NCBI RefSeq assembly: GCF_011761185.1 | Contig: NZ_JAAOYM010000001.1 | Span: 806,001 to 870,000 of the forward strand | Source: Saccharomonospora amisosensis | GTDB taxonomy: Bacteria; Actinomycetota; Actinomycetes; Mycobacteriales; Pseudonocardiaceae | DNA length: 64,000 nucleotides | Reading direction: 5' to 3' | Shown: positions 17,892-26,845 of the stretch, one piece after another | Position numbering within the stretch: position 1 is the stretch's first letter | How the letters are laid out: every line of letters starts with the position of its first letter | Position numbers and translations under genes: made by a program | Notes under the pieces: generated by a model | Database searches by the model: none | Told to the model about the DNA's origin: nothing | The model's input: the letters and a program-made list of their open reading frames with translations, nothing else

Positions 17892-19121
17892 GTGTTAAGC
17901 CTTCTCGACCGCCGCGGCGGACTTCACAGACTTCTCCACCACGACGGCGACTCCGTCGCGCAGGTACTATTGCGACATGGCATTCCGCCTACTTCCGTAG
18001 TTGTCTACCGGGACGCAGACCAAACGCCGGTGACCGACGACTCAGTGGTTTCCAGCGATACCGACTATACGGCTCGCCTGATCGAAGGCTACGACATCGA
18101 AGGCATACGTCGTCTTTACGACGGTGAACTATCGACTGCTGGTGGACAGCTATCGGCCTGTCAAGGTTTGCTGAAGCGTCGCCTAGCGGTCGCGCCCGAT
18201 GGCAAGCTATCTATGGAGCGAGCCCATCTCGACAATTCAGCTGGTGCTCTTCATGTCGAAGAGACTGTTGTTGACACCGTCGAACGGTTCAGCCTTCTCC
18301 CGGAGGGAAGCACGGTAGTCCTCGGCCTCTCCGGCGGTGTGGATAGTGGCTCCTTGCTCATGCTGCTCAGCTCCTACCGCCGGCGCCACCCGTCGATGAA
18401 CATCCGAATCCAGGCTGCAACGTTTGAGGATTTCGACAGCAGGTACTCGGAGACGTTCAGCTTCGCCTCTCGCCTGGCCAAGCGGTTCGACATCGAACAC
18501 ACCTTGGTCGAGGCCGACAAAGCCGAGCGCGTGTTCAATCTCACCCGCCCCGTCGAGCAGATCCTGCTGTTGTTGATGGAGTCGGATGATGCGCACCAAG
18601 CGATGTATGTCGATCATCACACGACACGTCGGGTCCTCGAGGTGTTTGCCGACGAGGTTGGCAGTGACACCGTTGCGCTCGGTCTGCACACCACCGATCT
18701 GCTTGCCGGGCTGTTGAACAGCTGGACAAGCGGCTACGACATCGGTCCGATCCCGGAACGGCAGATCGGCATCTACCGATACGTCCTGCCGCTGGCTTTC
18801 GTGCCGAAGCGGGAGCTACATCTCTACTACGCTGACCAACTTGGACACCTGCCCAAGCAGACCACCCCAAACCAGTGGGAGTTTAATCCCACCGATCGGA
18901 ACTTCTATTACTATCTGGCGGACCACTTGCAATGGTTGTGGCCCGGCCTACAGCACTGGGCTTTTACCGCGCACAACGCGCAAGCCAGTGAAACAGTTAC
19001 GTTCGAAACCTGCGAGAACTGCGGTGCTGCCGCTCGTGAGCAGCCAAATTCGCCCGCTTGGTCTGGTCTGTGCGACGTATGCACACTGTTCGACAAGCAC
19101 GGCTGGTTGCGCATGTCTTGA
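17892..19121 (+). CDS. PP-loop ATP pyrophosphatase with ThiS/MoaD-like N-terminus and zinc-finger C-terminus
   Basis: A 409-residue protein starting GTG 17892. Residues about 18-70 (SVAQVLLRHGIPP, VVVYRD, TPVTDD, ending LIEGYDI) look like a beta-grasp sulfur-carrier domain. The PP-loop LGLSGGVDSGSLL (about 144-156) binds and splits ATP to activate a carbonyl, as in TtuA/TtcA tRNA thiolases and asparagine-synthetase-like enzymes. The C-terminus carries two Cys pairs (CENCG and CDVC) that probably bind zinc. A role in inserting sulfur or nitrogen into the cluster's substrate is inferred. The fused carrier-like domain is unusual, and no separate sulfur-carrier gene is present. Confidence 0.75.
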   Translation: MLSLLDRRGGLHRLLHHDGDSVAQVLLRHGIPPTSVVVYRDADQTPVTDDSVVSSDTDYTARLIEGYDIEGIRRLYDGELSTAGGQLSACQGLLKRRLAVAPDGKLSMERAHLDNSAGALHVEETVVDTVERFSLLPEGSTVVLGLSGGVDSGSLLMLLSSYRRRHPSMNIRIQAATFEDFDSRYSETFSFASRLAKRFDIEHTLVEADKAERVFNLTRPVEQILLLLMESDDAHQAMYVDHHTTRRVLEVFADEVGSDTVALGLHTTDLLAGLLNSWTSGYDIGPIPERQIGIYRYVLPLAFVPKRELHLYYADQLGHLPKQTTPNQWEFNPTDRNFYYYLADHLQWLWPGLQHWAFTAHNAQASETVTFETCENCGAAAREQPNSPAWSGLCDVCTLFDKHGWLRMS

Positions 19122-19153
19122 CCGCCACCACGAACAATGATCAGGGAGACACG

Positions 19154-20647
19154 ATGACAACCGTGGGGCCGCAAGAGAATACCGAGCGCCGTCTGTTGCC
19201 GATTTTTCCAGCGGGAGAAATGGACGCGCTACAAGCCGGCCCCGTCGTGGACGGGCACCAAACCTACCAAGTGAACGACCACGAGACACTCTTCAGCAAC
19301 GAGGAGCTGATTGAGCCGCTCCAACCCTATCCGGGCGCCGTACTGCCAAAGATTGCTGGACGCAAAGCTTACCCGATCCCGGACAGGGTCGGTAAGTATG
19401 GTACCTGGTCGGAGTTCAAAAAGGCTCCGAAGTTTATGGCGCAGTGGGTCCACTGGAAAACCCGTACTGACCTCATTCTTGAGGGCCGCTATCACGACGT
19501 GCCTCCAGCTCATTACGAAGGCATCTTTACGCTGGTGTGTAATTTTATGTGCCCACATTGCAGCCGGCGGGTTACTCGCACCAAGTGGGTTGAGGGCGGT
19601 ACTTGGGACCACAACACACCCATCGAGAAGAAAAACACGATGCACCCAGACGGCCTACGCCGGGTCATCGATCAATTGGCCGCCAATATGGTCGACGATC
19701 AGATGGGGATCATCTGGGGCGGTGGAGACCCGACCGCCAACCCGTACACCTACACAGCGATGGCGTACGCCCGCGAGCGAGGCATCACGTCAAGCTTCCT
19801 CACCAACGGTGTGCACCTCGATGTCGACAACTGCCTCGCGACAGACCCTATTCTCGTCCGGATCAGCCTTAACTGCGGCACCGAAGAGGCATACCGGAAG
19901 TTCCACGGCTATCCGCGTGGGCGCGACGACTTCGACCGTGTACGGCAAAACATGCGTGACCTGGCGCGCCGGAAGCTAGAACTCGGTGCCAGGACGTTGG
20001 TGGGAATCTCGCTGATCGTCGACGAGCGCAACATGGACGACATCGTGGAGGCGGCCAAGGAAGTCCGGGCTGTCGTCGACGACGCCGGACCCGGCATCGA
20101 CTATGTCATCGCCCGGCCGGTCATGAACTACAAGCACTTCGATCACGAGTGGGCGCGTCTTAAAGACGATACCAAACAACGCGGCATGGACCTCGTCAAC
20201 GAAGGAGGTGAAGCCTGGCAGATCTTCCATGACCTGGGCATTCCGCTCGTGTTGATTAAGGACTCGTTCGACGAGCCACCGCCACCGGAGTCTTACGAGG
20301 GGTCCGAGTGTCTGGCTTATGGCCTCTATGGCGAGATCCGACACAACGGCGATGTGCAGCTGTGCTCTGATTCCTACGGAAACCCTAAGTACACCATAGG
20401 AAACCTGTTCGACAACGACTTGGACGAAATCTTGACCTCGGAACGCCGCCGGAAGGTGCTGGCCGAAATCAACGAGTCCAAGTGCTTCCAGACAACGTGC
20501 CCGCACAACTCCCGTGGCCATCACCACAATCGAATCTTCCACCAGATCGAGTCATTCCGCCGAGCCGGCCGGATGAATGAGGTACGCCAATGGGTCGACG
20601 ACCTCCGCGAAGTGACCTATCCCCTCGGCCATTCCTTCTTCGTGTAG
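19154..20647 (+). CDS. Radical SAM/SPASM protein, first tandem copy
   Basis: A 497-residue protein with CNFMCPHC at residues 129-136, the CxxxCxxC that holds the catalytic 4Fe-4S cluster and S-adenosylmethionine. GGGDPTANP is the adenosylmethionine-contacting Gly-rich motif. The C-terminal part (ECLAYGLYGEIRHNGDVQLC, then CFQTTCPHNSRGHHHNRIF) is a SPASM/twitch region for auxiliary Fe-S clusters. Such enzymes modify peptides by radical chemistry, making C-C, C-S or C-N links or epimers. Its 110-residue N-terminal extension is not seen in the second copy and could be a recognition domain. It lies 32 bases after the PP-loop gene. Confidence 0.9.
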   Translation: MTTVGPQENTERRLLPIFPAGEMDALQAGPVVDGHQTYQVNDHETLFSNEELIEPLQPYPGAVLPKIAGRKAYPIPDRVGKYGTWSEFKKAPKFMAQWVHWKTRTDLILEGRYHDVPPAHYEGIFTLVCNFMCPHCSRRVTRTKWVEGGTWDHNTPIEKKNTMHPDGLRRVIDQLAANMVDDQMGIIWGGGDPTANPYTYTAMAYARERGITSSFLTNGVHLDVDNCLATDPILVRISLNCGTEEAYRKFHGYPRGRDDFDRVRQNMRDLARRKLELGARTLVGISLIVDERNMDDIVEAAKEVRAVVDDAGPGIDYVIARPVMNYKHFDHEWARLKDDTKQRGMDLVNEGGEAWQIFHDLGIPLVLIKDSFDEPPPPESYEGSECLAYGLYGEIRHNGDVQLCSDSYGNPKYTIGNLFDNDLDEILTSERRRKVLAEINESKCFQTTCPHNSRGHHHNRIFHQIESFRRAGRMNEVRQWVDDLREVTYPLGHSFFV

Positions 20648-20657
20648 GGCCGGGTTG

Positions 20658-21959
20658 GTGTCGGTGACCCCAGCGGATCTGTCGATGTCCGAACGGTGGC
20701 CGCTGCCCGAGCAGGTCGGTCGCTGGGGCAGTGCTGCCGAGTTCAGCAGCCAGCGAGCAGAGGCGGGCCAATGGGTGTTCTGGCAGGATCGATTCGATCT
20801 GGTCTTGGCCGGCCGCTACCACGAGGTCGTTCCGCTGCACGTCGAGCTCAGCCCGACGTTCCTCTGCAACTTCGCCTGCCCATGGTGCAGCTGTCGCAGC
20901 GCTCGTGAAGAGTGGTCCGAGGACGACGTATTCCGGCATCCACGCTCGACCCCGCTCACCGTAATGCGAATGCCCCGGCTGGAGCGGGTCGTAGACCACC
21001 TTGCCGACCACGGTGTCGAGGTGATGTGGGTCGGTGGCGAGCCGACCATGAACCCGCTGCTCTACCCTGCGGCCGCGCGTGCTCACGAGCGCGGTGTTAA
21101 CCAGTGCTTGTTCACCAACGGCAGCCTGTTCCGGCCTGATCAGGCCGCGTCCCTGTTTGATTCCGACTTGGTGTTCATCCGGGTCAGTCTCAACGCCGTC
21201 ACGCCGGAGGTACACCAGCGGCACCACGATTACGACCCCCGCCGCCCGCACTGGCAGCGCGTGCTGGACAACCTGGCGCTTCTCGCCGAACTGCGCGCCG
21301 AGGAGCGATCCCGGACGCTGGTCGGCGTATCCATCGTGGTTGACCGCAACAACGCGGACGACATCCTGCCTACGGCACGCTTCCTCAGTGGCTTGTGTAC
21401 AGGCGAACGGGACGGGCGCATCGACTACGTGATCATGAGACCTGCCTTCCCAATCGTCGGCGCACAAGTTGATGTCGACCGTGCAACCGTGGACGCGTTC
21501 CTGCGCGAGGCGGCCCCCGGCTCCGAGACCCGTCGGCTTCTTGCCGATGCGGGGATCGAGGTGGTCGTCCCAGATGCCTCGGTGGGCGTGGTCGACGCCA
21601 TGCCGGATGACGACCTCGGTTGCCTGGCCGCGGGCTGGTTTGGCGAGGTCACTCCATCCGGCGACATGCTGCCATGTTCCGACCTGTACGGAGATCCCGG
21701 CTTCTACATCGGCAACATCGCCAACGACTCGCTGACCGACATCTGGGCAAGCGACAGGAGGCGCGCGGTGCTCGGAGAGGTACGCCGAGGGCGGTGCCCT
21801 TCCACCCGATGCCCGGAAAATGGCCGCGGGCACCATCTCAACCGGGCCTTCCGTCAAGTCGAGACCTTCCGCCGCAGTGACCGACTTAACGAGGTCGCGC
21901 GCTGGGCAGAGGACCTTCGGCGCGTCCTGCCTGTGCCCGAGCATTCGTTCTTCCTCTGA
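20658..21959 (+). CDS. Radical SAM/SPASM protein, second tandem copy
   Basis: About 433 residues from GTG 20658; TTG 20655 and a downstream ATG near 20685 are alternatives. CNFACPWC (residues 70-77) is the CxxxCxxC radical motif, and WVGGEPTMNP the Gly-rich one. The C-terminal SPASM-like part has CLAAGWFGEVTPSGDMLPC and CPSTRCPENGRGHHLNRAF. The ending (TFRR, NEVARWAEDLR, EHSFFL) closely parallels the first copy (SFRR, NEVRQWVDDLR, GHSFFV), so the two arose by duplication. The radical cysteines are intact in both. They may act in sequence on one substrate or at two positions. Intergenic distance is only 10 bases. Confidence 0.9.
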   Translation: MSVTPADLSMSERWPLPEQVGRWGSAAEFSSQRAEAGQWVFWQDRFDLVLAGRYHEVVPLHVELSPTFLCNFACPWCSCRSAREEWSEDDVFRHPRSTPLTVMRMPRLERVVDHLADHGVEVMWVGGEPTMNPLLYPAAARAHERGVNQCLFTNGSLFRPDQAASLFDSDLVFIRVSLNAVTPEVHQRHHDYDPRRPHWQRVLDNLALLAELRAEERSRTLVGVSIVVDRNNADDILPTARFLSGLCTGERDGRIDYVIMRPAFPIVGAQVDVDRATVDAFLREAAPGSETRRLLADAGIEVVVPDASVGVVDAMPDDDLGCLAAGWFGEVTPSGDMLPCSDLYGDPGFYIGNIANDSLTDIWASDRRRAVLGEVRRGRCPSTRCPENGRGHHLNRAFRQVETFRRSDRLNEVARWAEDLRRVLPVPEHSFFL

Positions 21960-21970
21960 AACGGATCGTC

Positions 21971-23182
21971 ATGACGGGAGAACGATCTGTGATGTCAGAA
22001 CTTGAGCCGGCGATGAGTGATCTTGAGTTGCTCAGGTGGATACGCCGGACCATGCACCAATGGCCTGAGTTGGGTCATGAGGAACACCGAACGTCAGCCT
22101 TCCTAGAAGGTGTCCTCGGTGGGTTCGGCCTTCGATTCTCCCGGCCCGCACCGACCAGCCTGGCCGTCAGCCTCGGACCACGTGGCCGCCCAACCGTCGC
22201 ATTCAGGGCTGACCTGGACGCCATCGCTCGTACCGAGGAGACAGAGCTGCCCTTTGCGTCAGAGCGACCCGGTGTCATGCATGCCTGCGGACACGACGGG
22301 CACACGGCGGCGTTAGTCGTTCTGGCTCGCCGACTGGCGCGCCGCCAGCCAATCGACCCAGTGCTCCTGATCTTCCAACAGGCCGAGGAAGTCCATCCCA
22401 GCGGTGCCCGCCGGGTGATCGAGGGGCTTGGACCAGGCACCTGGCCAGCCGATCAGATGTATGGCCTGCACCTGTGGCCCGAACTCCCGGAAGACACTAT
22501 CGGCCTTAGGACGGGTGCTCTCATGCCTGGCATCTCGGGCGTCACGGCTACCTTCCGAGCTGTCCAAGGCCGCTCGCACGGGACGCGGGTCGATGCTGGG
22601 GCAGGCGATGCGCTGAACGCGGTGAACCGCTTCTGCAGCATGGTCGAGCGAGTGGTACCTGCCGGACGATGTCCGACCTCCGAGCGGCCAGTCGTGGTCC
22701 ATGTCGGTATGGCGCAGGCTGGCGAGGCGCCCAACCAGCCGGCTTCCAGCGGATCGGTGAGGGCGACAATGAGATGGCTCGATCACGACGCTCGCGTCCG
22801 TTGCGAGAAAGACCTGCGTCAGATTGCGGAGGATGTCACCGCCGAAACCGGCGTCGCGGTAAACGTCTGTGTCGAGAACGACGTCCGCCCCCTGGTCCCC
22901 AATGCGGCATCGGCGGTGAACAATGTGGCCAGCGCGTGCGAGAAGGTGGGGCTCAATGTGGCAGCCAACTACCCGCAAGCGCCGCTCGGCGTCAGCGACG
23001 ACTTCGGCTGCTATTTGGAACATGTGCCAGGCGCGCTGTTTCTGGTCGGCTGCGGGACGGGTAATGATCAAGCCGACCTCCACGACCCGAAGTTCGACTT
23101 CCGTGAGGAGGCACTGCTGCCGGTGGTGGATGTCCTGGAACTGCTTGCACGGCAGGATTTCGGCTCGGTGGTCAACCCATGA
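21971..23182 (+). CDS. M20-family amidohydrolase (N-acyl-amino-acid or peptide deacylase)
   Basis: A 403-residue metallo-amidohydrolase of full length. RADLDAI (about residue 78), HACGHDGHTA (about 98) and QQAEEV (about 137) carry the usual His/Asp/Glu metal ligands and catalytic Glu of the M20D subfamily. This family includes hippurate and N-acyl-amino-acid hydrolases. In this cluster it could remove an N-acyl group or cut the modified residue from a peptide. ATG 21971 is given; ATG 21992 behind GGGAG is a reasonable alternative. It lies 11 bases after the radical SAM pair, and its stop overlaps the next start. Confidence 0.88.
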   Translation: MTGERSVMSELEPAMSDLELLRWIRRTMHQWPELGHEEHRTSAFLEGVLGGFGLRFSRPAPTSLAVSLGPRGRPTVAFRADLDAIARTEETELPFASERPGVMHACGHDGHTAALVVLARRLARRQPIDPVLLIFQQAEEVHPSGARRVIEGLGPGTWPADQMYGLHLWPELPEDTIGLRTGALMPGISGVTATFRAVQGRSHGTRVDAGAGDALNAVNRFCSMVERVVPAGRCPTSERPVVVHVGMAQAGEAPNQPASSGSVRATMRWLDHDARVRCEKDLRQIAEDVTAETGVAVNVCVENDVRPLVPNAASAVNNVASACEKVGLNVAANYPQAPLGVSDDFGCYLEHVPGALFLVGCGTGNDQADLHDPKFDFREEALLPVVDVLELLARQDFGSVVNP

Positions 23183-24048
23183 CTGGCGACCAGTCGAACA
23201 CTCTGGTCATCTCCGCTGAGGCCGTCGAGGCCATCGAGAAGATCTGGACAGATCAACGGATCGACGACGCCCAACTCCGCGAGCCGGATATCCAGGAGGG
23301 GCTGCGTCAGCGGTGGGCCACCCATCTCGGAACCACCTGGTCAGAGCTAGTGAAGAACATTCGCGGCACCATACGTGCGCAGCTGTGGGTCGTTGTCCGC
23401 TCACCTATCGGCCGCCCGAGCCCAGCATTGTTGGCGGCGCTCGGAACTGCCGTTGGCTGGTTGGCCGATCCCTACCGCGCTTCCTGGTCACGTGTGTTGC
23501 AGGAGATCCCCCACAAGCCCGAGTGGACGCCAGATCTGGAGTGGCATACCGACAGCACCGGCTGGCCTCAGCCCAACGACGTCACGGCGTTGACTTGTCT
23601 GAAGCCCGCAGTGACCGGCGGCGCAACCGATCTCCTGACGCTCGACACCGTCCAGCGCACGGCGATCGACGAGGCCACCCTGACCACCTTGGCGGGTGCG
23701 GACTTCGCGTGGCCGCTCGACGCCGAGCTCGGTGGCGGCCACGCGAGCGACGTGATTATCACCCCGCAGCGAATCCGATTCATGCGTGCGGCGCTGCTGA
23801 ACGCCACGGACGACCGCATTCGAGAATCTGCGCGTCGGTTCGCGGATCTCATCGACCGACTGGCACCGGACCAGTCCGCCGTTCTCGATCCTGGCGACAG
23901 CCTGCTGTTCGACAACGCTCGTTGCCTACATCGACGAGGCGAGCTTTCCGACCCCGATCGCCGGCGTCTCCTGCTCAGGACGAAGATTTTCTGGCAGCTA
24001 CCAGACAGGCTGGACGGTCAGGCACGCCACCGCGCCATCACGTCGTAA
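23179..24048 (+). CDS. TauD/TfdA-like Fe(II)/2-oxoglutarate-dependent oxygenase
   Basis: A 289-residue protein. WHTDSTGW (about residue 121) supplies the HxD iron ligands. NARCLHRRGE (about 254) supplies the distal His, and RRLLLRTKI the Arg that binds 2-oxoglutarate. Such enzymes hydroxylate, desaturate or cyclise amino-acid-like substrates using O2 and 2-oxoglutarate. It overlaps the amidohydrolase stop by four bases and ends in a 31-base tail-to-tail overlap with the aldo/keto reductase. It is the last plus-strand gene of the cluster and probably a tailoring step. Confidence 0.85.
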   Translation: MTGDQSNTLVISAEAVEAIEKIWTDQRIDDAQLREPDIQEGLRQRWATHLGTTWSELVKNIRGTIRAQLWVVVRSPIGRPSPALLAALGTAVGWLADPYRASWSRVLQEIPHKPEWTPDLEWHTDSTGWPQPNDVTALTCLKPAVTGGATDLLTLDTVQRTAIDEATLTTLAGADFAWPLDAELGGGHASDVIITPQRIRFMRAALLNATDDRIRESARRFADLIDRLAPDQSAVLDPGDSLLFDNARCLHRRGELSDPDRRRLLLRTKIFWQLPDRLDGQARHRAITS

Positions 24049-25025
24049 GTCTTGCCGGCTTTCGCCGGGTCGCGGTCAACAATGTCACCAAGAGTCTCGT
24101 CGATCTTGCGCATCACTTCGAGGTCAAGCACAACCTCGGCAGCCGCGGCAGTCTCCCGGAGCTGGCTGGAGTTTGACGCACCGACAACGGCTGCTGCGAC
24201 TCCAGGCTGTTGGAGGACCCATGCCACGCCCAGTTGCGCCAGGGTCACGCCAAGCGAGTCGGCGATCGGTCGAAGTCGCTGTACCCGCTCTAGTACGTCG
24301 TTGGACAGGCACCGGGTAATCGAGGAGGCACGAACTGCCGTGGCGCGAGACCGCTCGGGCCATGGCACCCGAGGCAAGTACTTGCCCGTGAGCACACCTT
24401 GGGCAAGCGGTGAGAAAGCGACCTGCGTCATTCCGAGCTCTGTACTCGCCGGTATCACCGCTGGCTCAATAACTCTCCACAACATGGAATATTGCGCCTG
24501 ATTGGACACCAGGCCGATCCCCAAGCTCTCGGCAATCGCCTGGCCCGCGCGCAACTGGCTGGCCGTCCACTCTGAGACACCGACATGCCGGACGTCTCCT
24601 CGCCGGACAAGCTCCGCCAATGCTCCAATCGTCTCCTCTAACGGCGTCTCGTCGTCGAAGCGGTGCGCCTGGTACAGATCGATGTAGTCGGTGCGCAGGC
24701 GTCGCAGGGAGCGATGGCAGCTCGTAAGCACGTGCTGGCGCGAGAGATCCTTGTCATGACCTGGCCGACCGGGACGAAGCCCCACCTTGGTCGAGACGAC
24801 CACGGAATCGCGACGAACAGCGGACAGTGCCGTGCCGAGAATCTCCTCGGCACGGCCGTCCGCATAGATATCGGCCGTGTCGAACATGGTGATGCCGACA
24901 TCGAGCGCCGTTGCGATGCATTCCGCAGCAGTCGAGGCATCGGCGTAACCCCCATGGGTTAGCCAGTTGCCGTAAGCAATGGCGCTGACCCTCAGGTCGT
25001 GGATGCCGACCGAGCGGTACTGCAC
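24018..25025 (-). CDS. Aldo/keto reductase
   Basis: A 335-residue (beta/alpha)8 oxidoreductase starting GTG 25025. FDTADIYADGRAEEILG holds the catalytic Asp and Tyr, VVVSTKVGL the Lys, and YIDLYQAHRFD the His of the AKR tetrad. GASNSSQLRETAAA near the C-terminus is the NADPH-binding end. This is the Kv-beta/YghZ-like branch, which reduces aldehydes or ketones. It is three bases from the seryl-tRNA synthetase stop codon side and shares its strand, so the two form one unit. A place in the neighbouring biosynthesis is likely but not proven. Confidence 0.88.
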   Translation of the reverse strand: MQYRSVGIHDLRVSAIAYGNWLTHGGYADASTAAECIATALDVGITMFDTADIYADGRAEEILGTALSAVRRDSVVVSTKVGLRPGRPGHDKDLSRQHVLTSCHRSLRRLRTDYIDLYQAHRFDDETPLEETIGALAELVRRGDVRHVGVSEWTASQLRAGQAIAESLGIGLVSNQAQYSMLWRVIEPAVIPASTELGMTQVAFSPLAQGVLTGKYLPRVPWPERSRATAVRASSITRCLSNDVLERVQRLRPIADSLGVTLAQLGVAWVLQQPGVAAAVVGASNSSQLRETAAAAEVVLDLEVMRKIDETLGDIVDRDPAKAGKTYDVMARWRA

Positions 25026-25027
25026 TG

Positions 25028-26317
25028 TTACGAGCGGGGCGCCCGCTCGTCGCGTGTCAGTGTGTCCTTACCGACGTAGGGCACAAGCACGTCAGGTACG
25101 CGCACGGTGCCGTCTGGTTGCAGCCCGTGCTCCAGGATCGCCGACCACACCCGTGGCGTGGCTATAGCGGAGCCGTTCAGCGTGTTCACCGGCGCAGTCC
25201 CACCTTCGGGCCGCCGGTAGCGGATGCCGCCACGGCGAGCCTGGAAGTCCGTGAAGTTGCCGACGGACGAGCACTCCAGCCACTTGTCCAGCCCCGGCGC
25301 GTATACCTCAAGGTCATAGATCCGGGCCGAGGAGAAGGTCAAGTCACCGGTGCACAGGTCCACCACCCTGTACGGCAGCTCCAACAACTGGAGCGCGCGC
25401 TCGCAGTCCGCCAGCAACTCGAAGAACTGGTCCTCCACCTCGTCCGGGTGACACAGCTGCACCAACTCCACCTTGTGGAACTCGTGCAACCGCTGCATCC
25501 CTCGAGTGTCCTTGCCGGCACTGCCCGCCTCGCGCCGGAAGCATGCGGTGTAGGTCATGTACCGCTTAGGGAGGTCCTCCACGCTAAGGATCTCGTCCCG
25601 ATGCAGCCCGGTCAGCGGCAACTCGCCGGTCGGCACCGCCCAGAGGTCATCCAGCGTCGTGTTGTACATATCGTCGGCGAACTTCGGCAGGTGCCCGGTG
25701 GCCATCGGCGTTTCCCGCCGCACGAAATGCGGCACGACGAGCTCCAGGTACCGGTCGCGGTGCAGGTCCAACGCGAACTGCACCAGCGCGCGCAGCAGTC
25801 GTGACCCGTCCCCGTACAGTACTGGGAACCCTGACCCGCTCAGCTTGGCCGCGCGCTTGAGATCAAGCAGCCCCAGCTCGTCGGCGATCTCCCAATGCGG
25901 TCGGGTATCCGTGCGCTGGCTGGCCTCTGGACCCTCGTACCGGAGGATGACGTTGTCTTCTTCCTCCAGCCCGACCGGCACGGCCGGATGAGGCAGGTTG
26001 GGCAACTGGTACAGCAGCTCGTCAGCCGTCTCGATGGCTTTGCGAAGTTGCTCCTCTAGGTCCGCGATGTCCGTCTTGAGCTCGGCGAGCGCTGCCCGCT
26101 CCTCGTCGACGTTCGCGGCATTCTGGGCCATCAGACGACCGAAGTCCTTAGAGCGCCGATTCATCTCGGCACGCTTCGTGTCCAGCTTCGCGTTGATCGC
26201 TCGCCGGTCAAGCACCGCGTCACGAGCACTCAGCACCAGAGATCGATCAACCTTCTTGCCAGCAAGACGCTCAGCGACCGAATCCGTGTGGTTCAGCAGC
26301 AAGTCTAGGTCGATCAA
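25028..26317 (-). CDS. serS: Seryl-tRNA synthetase
   Basis: A 429-residue class II aminoacyl-tRNA synthetase. The first 100 residues form the long coiled-coil arm that grips tRNA-Ser. Motif 2 is FRREAGSAGKDTRGMQR, and motif 3 includes LECSSVGNFTDFQ, with SARIYDLEVYAPG before it. TTG 26317 was chosen because CAGGAGGAG lies three bases upstream and it fits the family N-terminus IDLDLLLNHTD. A longer reading to 26407 would add 30 unlikely residues. Next to a reductase and a putative cluster, it may be a second copy giving resistance or supplying seryl-tRNA, rather than the housekeeping enzyme. Confidence 0.93.
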   Translation of the reverse strand: MIDLDLLLNHTDSVAERLAGKKVDRSLVLSARDAVLDRRAINAKLDTKRAEMNRRSKDFGRLMAQNAANVDEERAALAELKTDIADLEEQLRKAIETADELLYQLPNLPHPAVPVGLEEEDNVILRYEGPEASQRTDTRPHWEIADELGLLDLKRAAKLSGSGFPVLYGDGSRLLRALVQFALDLHRDRYLELVVPHFVRRETPMATGHLPKFADDMYNTTLDDLWAVPTGELPLTGLHRDEILSVEDLPKRYMTYTACFRREAGSAGKDTRGMQRLHEFHKVELVQLCHPDEVEDQFFELLADCERALQLLELPYRVVDLCTGDLTFSSARIYDLEVYAPGLDKWLECSSVGNFTDFQARRGGIRYRRPEGGTAPVNTLNGSAIATPRVWSAILEHGLQPDGTVRVPDVLVPYVGKDTLTRDERAPRS

Positions 26318-26845
26318 GATCTCCTCCTGCGTAAGTGCCGGAGCTCCGGCTGCGGGTACTGATGATCCCCGCCCAACCCATGAAACAGCCATCACCCTGC
26401 GTGACAACCTGCCGCCGGGAAGTCACCAGGCTATGCTTCGTATCACTTTAGATTTTGCCATGTGCCCGCACGGGGCTCCTGGCGGGATACCTGTTCAGCC
26501 GGTTCACCGCAGGACATGGGCCTGCACGTCGGTTGATCGAGGGATGACGGTCGGCATTACTGGCCAAGATGGGACCATGGCGTCCTGGCTCGTGGGCTTT
26601 GAAACGCGGCTGCGCACCCCACGGGTGCGCGTCGGCCTACTGGGGCCCCTGATGACGCTGACCAGGCAAAACAGGCAGCAGCGAGACTGAAGACCTCGCC
26701 TCAGAATGCCTCCCGCGAGCACGCGGGCCTCACTCCTGATCATGGATATGGGACTCCGAGCCGGAAGCATTGCACTGCACTGGTTGCGCGTCGTGTCCAA
26801 CCATCGTGGAACGGGTCATGGGCGGTTGAAGGTTACTGGTTGTAG
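26318..26845. other. Intergenic region with a perfect 8-bp hairpin
   Basis: No gene with convincing ribosome site and codon use is seen. GCGCACCC at 26612-26619 pairs with GGGTGCGC at 26623-26630 around a three-base loop. This could be a terminator or operator. The region should also hold the promoter of the seryl-tRNA synthetase/reductase unit and the 3' end of the prepilin peptidase transcript. Confidence 0.4.

Noticed and set aside
17645-19121. Lasso-peptide or YcaO-type RiPP cluster
   Set aside because: No transglutaminase-type B protein, asparagine-synthetase C protein with a glutaminase domain, YcaO or TfuA was found. The PP-loop protein is TtuA-like rather than asparagine-synthetase-like.
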